Source: Anticarsia gemmatalis
Taxonomy: Eukaryota > Arthropoda > Insecta > Lepidoptera > Erebidae
NCBI RefSeq assembly: GCF_050436995.1
Contig: NC_134770.1
Coordinates: forward strand, 3,296,501 to 3,360,500
Reading direction: 5' to 3'
Length of the DNA: 64,000 nt
The stretch's first letter is position 1. Each line of letters begins with the position of its first letter. Position numbers and translations under genes: made by a program. This document shows, piece by piece, positions 56,225-64,000 of the stretch. The notes beneath the pieces were generated by a model. The model was not told the DNA's origin, did no database searches, and saw nothing but the letters and a program-made list of their open reading frames with translations.

Positions 56225-57209
56225 AACACAGACTTCCAACATCAATTGCATTAAAAATAGCTTTAAAATAAAACGGTGAGCTTAGTTAACGGCTAAATTT
56301 ATTGCTTTTTACAAAGAGATTGATATAAGCTTGTGTTGTTAATCTTTGGTTAAACGCGGTCAGTGCACGTTGCGTAAATATTTAGTTTTAGCTTATTATA
56401 GGATAACGTGTAACTATGGATAATGTTTGGAGCATAGTTAGATAAGTATTGTCGTTGCTAACGATAATTAGTTAGTGAAAACTGTTTTTTGTTATATTAT
56501 GTACTACTATATTATATACTATCCTTTGCCCAGCAGTGGGATACTCAAACAGGCTAAGGAAAAAATATGTTCTACTAATGGGCAAAGTAGTCTTTCTACT
56601 TCATGTATAACCGAAGGTTAGGCTACAAGTGTATTGGCAAAAACTGCTATTTAGCCGTGCTATAATACCGTTTGCAATGTAGGTTAAAGTTGCTATTAAA
56701 ACATTCCAAAATAATTTTAAATTAACCTTATTTTGTTTTATTTTATTTATTATATTATATTAAATTAATTTTATTTATTTTTTTATCCGCAGACACTACT
56801 GATACGCTACTGCTCCGACATATTCGTAATAGCAGTAGGAATATAATAGCTATAATAATATTATGTAATTAATAATAGCTATAATTTCGTTATTTGTATA
56901 CAACTACATACCTACATATACATAATAGCAAATGCTATTTGGATTATAAATTACGAATTATAAGCACATTTGGTCACTATATAATGTTTCTATTACATTT
57001 AGTTTCCCGATAATACAAGCACGCATAGTTATTTCATATTTACGTCTATTTGAAGCGGGAGTTTTCAAAATTCGTGGAATTTGTATGAAGCAACGTTTTG
57101 CAATGAATGAAGCATTCTGAAGTGCCGTAATTGGATTTTGAAATTGAAATTGAAAGATATTTCGGTATCCCTACATTATTTTACGGGAATTAAAATTTTC
57201 TGGTCAAAG
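56225..57209. other. Unassigned AT-rich stretch
   Basis: A SINE-tail scrap (CTTTGCCCAGCAGTGGGATA) at about 56523. Very A/T-rich around 56730-56900. No gene. Confidence 0.45.
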
Positions 57210-57330
57210 TGGTTTTTGACTGCTGATCGCGAGGATCGATTCTCGGGCTAGGTAAAATGCTGGTAGGATTTTCTAATATATATTAGAATGCTCTCAATGC
57301 GTTATGTGGAAGGCAAAAGGCTCATAGTAA
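57210..57330 (+). mobile_element. tRNA-derived SINE remnant, second family
   Basis: TTTTTGACTGCTGATCGCGA, GGATCGATTCTCGGGCTAGG, then CAATGCGTTATGTGGAAGGC. The A-box side is lost. Confidence 0.5.
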
Positions 57331-58383
57331 ATTGTACGGGCATAAATACACCGTATAACTTCTAATCAAAACTTTTGGGTATAAAAGGCGTGATTTTAAA
57401 AATACAAATAAAAATAAACTTAACAATATGCTAAACAGAGAAAATAGTCAAATTATTACTTTCACCAACCAGGAATTGAACTGTACTACCAACAATCACG
57501 CAACAGCTCAAAAGCCAGAGCAATTAAACCATATAACTTTTTATCTTTTAATATAGTAAAACAAAATCCCCGTGTATCTATGTTTATAGGTATCATAAAA
57601 CAAGCTTATTCGTTCTTTCAAAGTTGTAGCACACATATCAGTTTGAAAGCTTACAAGAATAAAGTCAGTGTAACCACTTTTGTCTTGCTGTTCAATCAAT
57701 ATAAAGTTACTCAGGACGCAATTTCGTACACTGGACTATAGTGTATAGCACTTTGGTCAATTAATTGGCTTATGGAACTAATAACAAAAATATTTTTCAC
57801 AAAACATGTCTAGACAATTTACTTATTTTCCAATATTTCATGAAAACCTCATCACGTTTCTCATTTGGCTCGAAAGTGACTAAAAATTGTACCTTGCTGC
57901 AGCTCGACATTACAATTTGCGAGAAATTACGCTGCGCTTACGTTTTTTATACCACTAGTTGATGCCCAGTCGTCTTTAATGGGTAAGTGGTTCTGTAACT
58001 AACTGAGTAGCCTTTACTTTATAGAACAGAATTTCATTTAAACAATAAAGGTTCTCGTATTATTGCGGCGTTGTTTCGTTTTTGTTTTGCTATGTGTGCT
58101 CTCACCTTCATGGCAATTTATGACCCAACCCCAGGGGGCAATGTGGTTGCTGTAACCATTAAATGTACCATTTTTGTTTATTATTTATTTGTTTCTTTAA
58201 ACGGTCCTTTGAGAACTATTTTATTGTTTAACACAAAATTGGTTAAAATGTAGGTTAGTACAGTAAAACAATTTTAGGTCAATATTGTCGCAATGCTTAT
58301 TTTATTAAGGAGTGTGAGAGTTTAATTACGCAAAATGGAAAGTATTTGAAAATTATGCTACAAAAAAAAACTCCAAACTTATG
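57331..58383. other. Unassigned AT-rich stretch
   Basis: A minus-strand tRNA-like scrap (CCAGGAATTGAACTGTACTA) at about 57469. Two short plus-strand frames (57765-57962 and 58071-58253) show no domain. Confidence 0.4.
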
Positions 58384-58575
58384 CCAAGATCATATCGGTG
58401 ATGTCTTGCAAAAGGGTCAGTTGCTTAGTACTCGTAACCGGCGGTCTTTTATGACAAGATGTATTGATGTGAATGAATCAGAGGAATTTTGTAAGGATCG
58501 TACCAAGTAGCATTCGTTGGTCTCTGCCTACCATTATGGGAAGAAGGCGTGATTTTATGTATGTATGTATGCAAC
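58384..58575 (+). mobile_element. LINE 3' end with (ATGT)n tail
   Basis: Encodes QDHIGDVLQKGQLLSTRNRR, then FCKDRTK, a TAG stop, HSLVSAYHYGKKA and TGA, followed by (ATGT)n. The TAG is at the same codon as in 14388-14582. Confidence 0.7.
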
Positions 58576-58691
58576 CAAAAAAAAATGTTAATGTTGCATT
58601 TTAATTTGTTACAATAACTTTTTGGGAGCGATATCCAATGAAATTGCACTTTCAGGGACCACTTATGGCAATGATATCCTCAAACACTTTG

Positions 58692-58880
58692 CACATCAAA
58701 GTCGCCAACACGCCAACAAATGTCGGTGACTTGATGTCGGCGGGATTGTTTAAAAAGAAATATGTTGACTTGCCGACTGCCTTTAATAAAATATATTATA
58801 AGTGTTCAAAGTAAGACGATTTTATTTCCAGCCGACATCAAATCGTCAACACATATCAGCGTGTAGGCGACTTTTGTAGG
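58692..58880. mobile_element. TIR element with CAAAGTCGCCAACACG ends
   Basis: Left TCAAAGTCGCCAACACGCCA and GTGACTTGATGTCGGCGGGA. The right end inverse reads TACAAAAGTCGCCTACACGC and GACGATTTGATGTCGGCTGG. About 55 bp imperfect TIRs around an AT-rich centre. No transposase. Confidence 0.75.
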
Positions 58881-59477
58881 TATGTTTCCACCATGATTAC
58901 CGTTTGCCGTTTATTCTGTAAAGCGTTCCTATGGAAATCTAAATGTTTATTATACATTAACATAAATATAGTATTAGTACTAGTATATAATGATTATTCC
59001 TAAAGACGTTGGTGGTCGTTTTACTCGTATATGTCATTAGAAATATCTATGTTATTGCAAATACCATTAAAGCAGGTGAGATGCTTGCCTTGTGTGATCT
59101 AAGATCATTTTCGTTCTTTCGCTGTTTTTTATTGTGCTGATCATAAAATAAACACATATTATTTGTAAATATATGAACTTTTCTGTTACCGTTTCACTTT
59201 TTCTTAGTTTAAGTGGCCATGCACTAATTATATACATAGGAATTTTTTATTATTATCTGCCACAACTTTTTGTAATAGCCTTCCTCGATAAATTACCACA
59301 AAAATATTTTTAACTCGAACCAGTAGTTCCAGAGATTAGCGCGTTTAGATAATCAGACAAATTATTAGTATAGATAGAATCACTTTACGGAACGTCGCAC
59401 TACATAATCTGACAGGCGACATGGTGTTGCAGGAAATTTGACATGGATATCCCTTGATTTTATATTTATTATTTATT
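58881..59477. other. Unassigned with Helitron fragment
   Basis: 59275-59372 is an inverted family A Helitron 5' piece (TAGCCTTCCTCGATAAAT, GAGATTAGCGCGTTTAGA, TTATTAGTATAGATAG). No gene. Confidence 0.5.
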
Positions 59478-59948
59478 AAAAGCAGTGATAGCCGAGTGGT
59501 ATAAGTTGACACCTCCCACGCAAGTGGTCGCAGGTTCGAACCCGAGGCAACACACCAATGACTTTTCGAAGTTATGTGTGTATTAGAAATAATTATCACA
59601 TGCTCCAACGGTGAAGGAAAACATCGTGAGGAAACCATGCATGCCTAAAAATTTGTTTAAAACATTTATTGAGGGCATGCAAAGTCCCCAACCCGCACTT
59701 GGCCAGCGTGGTGGACTCAAGGCCTAACCCAACTAGCACACAAGCGCTATAAAAAGCTGTACAATGGCCGGTTAAAGGATTTTTATAACGCCTTAGGCTC
59801 CTTAGTAAGAAGTATAGTGGTTCTATAAGCGGCTACAGAGCTCTTGTAGCGTCAAATAGGCCCATACTGTCCAGCTTATAGCTCGACATTGGATCTACAG
59901 TGGTCGTAAATAGTAATTATAATAGTACGTAGTATAGTAGTAATACAG

Positions 59949-60107
59949 GAGCGCTAAAATAAGATGAAGGTGGTATAATCGCGCTACAAGAGCTTTTTGC
60001 AGCTTCGTGGCGCTTACCAGCTGTTGTACAGAGGTGGTTAGCGCCACGAGCGTTCGAAAAAGCTCTTGCAGCGCGATTATACCACCTTTACCTTATTTTA
60101 GCGCTAC
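59949..60107. repeat. Large internal hairpin, copy 2
   Basis: Inverse of 34462-34618: AGCGCTAAAATAAGATGAAG pairs with CTTTACCTTATTTTAGCGCT, and inward GGTATAATCGCGCTACAAGA pairs with CTTGCAGCGCGATTATACC. Confidence 0.9.
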
Positions 60108-60433
60108 TGTGTAACGGTTATAAATGCTAACGCTCTAAATTAGTAATATAGTCGGTTTATTATGGTGTAAACTAAATATATTTTTTTAAAATGAATCATC
60201 AGTGACAAATGAGGAGACATTTTATTTTTACGGATTGGATTATTAAAATAACAAGTAGTCTATCGCTTTTATTTCTTTGTGTACGTGATATGAAAGTGCG
60301 AGTTCAAGTTTGCTGTCAATATATATGTATATTATCGTCAATATTTTCATGCGCCCTCAAAATATTCAGTTTTAAGTGCAAAAATTATATAGATATGTGG
60401 ATTTGGAAATTGTATTTTGAACATAAATAAGAC

Positions 60434-60864
60434 TATTTTATTTTATTTTATTTTATTTTATTTTATTTTATTTTATTTTATTTTATTTTATTTTATTTTA
60501 TTTTATTTTATTTTATTTTATTTTATTTTATTTTATTTTATTTTATTTTATTTTATTTTATTTTATTTTATTTTATTTTATTTTATTTTATTTTATTTTA
60601 TTTTATTTTATTTTATTTTATTTTATTTTATTTTATTTTATTTTATTTTATTTTATTTTATTTTATTTTATTTTATTTTATTTTATTTTATTTTATTTTA
60701 TTTTATTTTATTTTATTTTATTTTATTTTATTTTATTTTATTTTATTTTATTTTATTTTATTTTATTTTATTTTATTTTATTTTATTTTATTTTATTTTA
60801 TTTTATTTTATTTTATTTTATTTTATTTTATTTTATTTTATTTTATTTTATTTTATTTTATTTT
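60434..60864. repeat. (ATTTT)n pentanucleotide array, ~86 units
   Basis: Uninterrupted ATTTT array inside copy 2. The 151-codon open frame here is a repeat artefact. Confidence 0.98.
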
Positions 60865-61567
60865 TTCTTTAAAAACAGTTGACAGACTGAACCACCACTG
60901 CACCTATGTAAATATATTATGATAATAATTTTAAGCTTTAGTATAAAGGTATATTACTCGGTTATAGCGCTTTAGGTGCTTAACATAATTCTGTAATCCC
61001 CATGGCTGTAAAAATGTTTCGAATGATACCTTATACATCTATTTGCCGTACAGAAGCCATATAAATATCTGATATAACGCTCAAGGCGCTATTAAAGACC
61101 TACGCAACTCTTTTATAGATGAGTAATACACTAGCCCTAAAAAAATCTGTTATAGAACCTAAGGCATTACAAAAAGCTTATTTACGCTCTTGAGCGCTAT
61201 AAGCGCAACGCATAACTCCGTTTAAACTCCTTTATCTCCTAAAGTCCCCTTATACAGTTTACGGTGTTATAGAAGATTCCATTAACTCAGTTATACTTCC
61301 CTAGGCTGTCTAGCGATGCAATTTCATGCTCATATATCACTATAAGTCATTAGTTTCTTACTAAACGGCTACTGTCCCGCCTAGCTGTTAAAGGGTTTTT
61401 TAAATAGCTAGTATACAACTTATAGAGAATTGTACAGCATTTGAACGACTCTTATGCAACTATCAGGCTGTATAACGACTGTATAAGCAGCTTGTGTGCT
61501 AGTTGGGAACCCCTCCCTCATTACGGGAGGAGACCCTTGCCCAGCAGTGGGACATAAATGGGTTAAA

Positions 61568-62104
61568 TTTATTATTTTTATACTACAAAATTTGCTTACA
61601 TTCCTCATTATACATTCATTTATTTCTATACGTTCAAATTGTAATTCAACAGTTCATTATTTCAATTACAAAAATAATCATACCCCAAAAACAATCTATC
61701 AAAAAGAACTCCCACACGAAGTAAAACATTTCTGAATTCTCATTCAACATTTCCCTCATCAAGAGCGACGCTTAATATAATACTTTACCTGCAAAACATA
61801 TGATAACGAGTGGGATTTATACGCGAATACGTTTCCAAAACAAATGTCTTGCGCTAAATTGAAGAACCCAGTTTTATGGTTTCGAGATGAAATGGTGAAT
61901 TAATTCGCGTATATTAGGAAAGACGGGGAAAGTTGCTTGATGATTATGGAGGTTTATTAAGGTTTGTTACTTAGGAAAAGATTTGTTTTCTTTCTTATAA
62001 ACAACTCATAATTAGCATTGTTTTTGAGGGCTATGTCATACATGTAAGAGTCGCTAAGTATAGCTAAACATGAAAAAAATAAGCTGCAAGTCACATACAT
62101 AGTT
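61568..62104. other. Unassigned AT-rich stretch
   Basis: Overlapping short frames around 61496-61735 begin in SINE tail sequence and are not genes. Confidence 0.5.
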
Positions 62105-62290
62105 AGACTACCTCCGTGGCGCAGTGGTTTAGATCGCCACGCCCATACCACTGCAACGGGAGGTCGTGGGTTCGATTCCCACACAGAGCAATTATTTGTG
62201 CGATCCACAAATAATTGTTTCGGGTCTGGTTGTGCTTTGCGTCCGTGGTTTGTAAAAGTCCCCGCGAAACAAGAGAAAAAAAAAATTTTT
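62105..62290 (+). mobile_element. tRNA-derived SINE
   Basis: GACTACCTCCGTGGCGCAGT, B box GGTTCGATTCCCACAC, body ATCCACAAATAATTGTTTCG and GGTTGTGCTTTGCGTCCGTG, ending near CGCGAAACAAGAG and an A run. The 134-codon minus-strand frame across it is incidental. Confidence 0.9.
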
Positions 62291-63384
62291 TTTGATTCGA
62301 TTTTTTCGTGCAGTAATCGAACGCACTTTTCTGTGGCATTTTTAGAAAGTATTAAATACAATTGAAAAATTTACTTTATTTCCGACAAAACATACGTGCT
62401 TGCTATGCACAGTGTGTAGCAAGACATTTTCAAATTGGCATGTAAGCAGCATTGAAATAATAATATTCGTAAAGCTTATATAATACATATGTACCTGCAT
62501 AAAATAACACAGTTTCCTTCATATCTAAACTAGTCCTTATCATAAAATCAACAAATAATTACTTACATTCTAACGAACAACATCATTAATATCATCTACA
62601 TTCGCAAGGTGCTGACCTCTTTCATTCAGGACTAGACTTTCTCACGGCTGTTGAGATATCGACAGATAAAATAAACAAGTAGCTTTGTAAATATCGACTA
62701 CTAATTCATATGTTAAGTGGCAGTAAAATTTAATAATCTAAGGTGTTAGGATAATAGTTATTGCTTTGAAATAATGCGAGCAATGTTTGTGGAAAACTTA
62801 ATTGTAACACTCAATTATTTTTAGATATAAATGTAGGTTTTTGTTGCACATATTCCTCAATTAGAATTGCTATTGGGTCGCGGAGACCTTTGCACAAACA
62901 TGCGAACAACGGGCAAAAAGTACAATTAGATATGAAAAAATGTTGAAAAAAAAATTGTGAGTCGCACAAATATTCGTTTCATTTGGGAATCAAACCCACG
63001 ACCCGATGCACTGTATTTGGGTAACTATTTTTGAATCGTAAGTATAAATGTGTTAAAAATCTGTGCAGATCTAACATTACGGTAGCCTACTGGTCGAAAT
63101 TGGGTGGTCGAGTGGTCGAAATTTTGTTTTTTAGCACTAGCGGAATAATTGATAACCATGTAAAAAGGCTTTAACTTCACTCTTTCACAGCCTACACACA
63201 GAATCGTACACAAGCTGGAAAGTACATTTGAATATTTCCGCCATTATATAATAGAGGACTAATTTTCTTTTATAGGCCCACGTTATAATCATTGTCAGTG
63301 ATAGAGTTGAGACGTGACTTGGTATTTTAGTGGTATTTACTTGAAAATAGCCCGTAAACATTATCTTACTAGGCCTTTATGTTG
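62291..63384. other. Unassigned AT-rich stretch
   Basis: A minus-strand tRNA-like scrap (GGGAATCAAACCCACGACCC) at about 62984. No gene. Confidence 0.45.
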
Positions 63385-64000
63385 TGAGGCGCTCATAGCC
63401 AGTTGTGCTCGGTATATTCCCGGTGTCCACCCCCTGCTTGTCCACCCGGGTGGACAGAGACACAAATCTTTTAAAAAGTTCTCGGTGTCCACCCCTGGGG
63501 GACAGTGAGAATTAATTTTAAATTATTCCCGCTGGCCACCCCGGGTGGACAAAGACACGAGTTTCATATTACTACTCTCGATGTTCACCGCCGGTGGACA
63601 AAGCCACTGCTTAAATAAACATTCTCAATGTCCACGCTTGCTGGAATTGGGTGTAAATAATTATAACAAAATTAATTAAGTAGGTACATAGTTTAATCAT
63701 ATTATCAACATCTTTTACTTTTGCAATCTACACAAATAATTATCACAATAGGTATTAATCAAAGTCACAGATAAATCTTTACATCCTCATCCTTTCTAGA
63801 AATAAATCAGTATTGAACTACCTATCGTGTCTTTGTCCACCCGGGGTGGCCAGCGGGAATAATTTAAAATTAATTCTCACTGTCCCCCAGGGGTGGACAC
63901 CGAAAACTTTTTAAAAGATTTGTGTCTTTGTCCACCCGGGGTGGACAAGCAGGGGGTGGACACCGGGAATATACCGTTGTGCTCACCGGTCGGTAAACGA
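63385..64000 (+). mobile_element. 5S-rRNA-derived SINE, family 2, split and running off the window
   Basis: 5' part GAGGCGCTCATAGCCAGTTGTGCTC (63387-63410 region), then a 565 bp insert, then GTTGTGCTCACCGGTCGGTA and AACGA at the window end. Removing the insert and one 9 bp repeat gives the normal SINE start. Confidence 0.8.
63411..63975. mobile_element. Long-TIR DNA element with 9 bp target duplication (Mutator-like?)
   Basis: Ends GGTATATTCCCGGTGTCC and its inverse GGACACCGGGAATATACC. TIRs of about 150 bp (63411-63560 and 63825-63975) differ at about three sites. The 9 bp target duplication GTTGTGCTC (63402-63410 and 63976-63984) is exact. Both TIRs are built from ~50 bp sub-repeats carrying GTGTCCACCC and GGGTGGACAAAGACAC. 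A 9 bp duplication with long TIRs is typical of Mutator-like elements, but some other superfamilies also give 8-9 bp. No transposase, so a non-autonomous element. Confidence 0.85.

Larger units (their letters stand above)
59728..61507 (-). mobile_element. ~1.8 kb TIR element with (AAAAT)n core, copy 2 (inverted)
   Basis: Same 18 bp TIRs as 32888-34840 (CCCAACTAGCACACAAGC) and AA on both sides (59726-59727 and 61508-61509). Lies in opposite orientation. Lacks the ~350 bp present between the array and the 79-codon frame in copy 1, and has ~50 bp (ACAGTTGACAGACTGAACCA) on the other side of the array that copy 1 lacks. Confidence 0.9.
59478..61567 (+). mobile_element. tRNA-headed SINE, full length, split by AAAAT element
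   Basis: Head AGTGATAGCCGAGTGGTATA (A box) and GGTTCGAACCC (B box), then CAACGGTGAAGGAAAACATC and CATGCAAAGTCCCCAACCC, CTTGGCCAGCGTGGTGGACT, CAAGGCCTAA up to 59727. The tail resumes at 61508-61510 as AACCCCTCCCTC and runs to TTGCCCAGCAGTGGGACATA. Deleting the insert with one AA copy gives CCTAACCCCTCCC, the expected uninterrupted family sequence. Confidence 0.9.

Noticed and set aside
61957..62361. 134-codon minus-strand frame
   Set aside because: Reads through a tRNA-derived SINE in reverse; the PRPPVAVVW segment recurs over other SINE copies.

Overview
This 64 kb window is AT-rich non-coding DNA from an insect genome, almost certainly a moth or butterfly (Lepidoptera). The evidence is the repeat content: tRNA-derived SINEs opening with CCTCCGTGGCGCAGTGG, 5S-rRNA-derived SINEs, short Helitron-type elements ending in a hairpin plus CTAG, (GGTA)n and ATGT microsatellites, and many small terminal-inverted-repeat (TIR) elements of kinds common in lepidopteran DNA. 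I found no convincing complete host protein-coding gene, no functional tRNA or rRNA gene and no CRISPR array. Most short open frames lie on top of repeats.

The best candidate for a host gene is on the minus strand near 21.5 kb. A CpG-rich patch there carries an arthropod initiator (TCAGT) with a downstream promoter element (GGACG) at exactly +28, followed by a leader-like sequence with two tiny upstream ORFs. If real, everything to its left (1 to about 21 kb) may be intron. A second GC-rich patch at 51.8-52.0 kb is weaker.

Layout. 0-1 kb: a ~280 bp tandem duplication and a (TAC)n array. 1.9-10 kb: paired perfect palindromes, a Helitron, SINEs and small TIR elements. 10.8-20 kb: TA-flanked elements, including a 2.2 kb element with about ten copies of a CAGTAGTCRGCC motif and a 0.6 kb element with CCGTAAAACGGGG ends. 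20.9-21.5 kb: promoter candidate. 22-32 kb: SINE fragments and foldback elements. 32.9-34.8 kb: a ~2 kb TIR element with a long (AAAAT)n core; a second, inverted copy lies at 59.7-61.5 kb, inside a SINE. 35-38 kb: a Helitron cluster with two chimeric copies. 44.5-45.9 kb: a deleted PIF/Harbinger transposon that keeps the first transposase exon, inserted in the end of another small element. 52.5 kb: a LINE 3' end. 55.3-56.2 kb: a hAT-type MITE inside a TIR element, then a MITE inside a MITE. 63.4-64 kb: a 565 bp element with 150 bp TIRs and a 9 bp target duplication inside a 5S-derived SINE that runs off the window.

The clearest biology is layered transposition. Several nested insertions have target duplications, or a repaired empty site, that can be read directly. 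This gives boundaries, insertion chemistry and relative ages. All family assignments come from reading sequence features and from memory of lepidopteran repeats; no database search was run.
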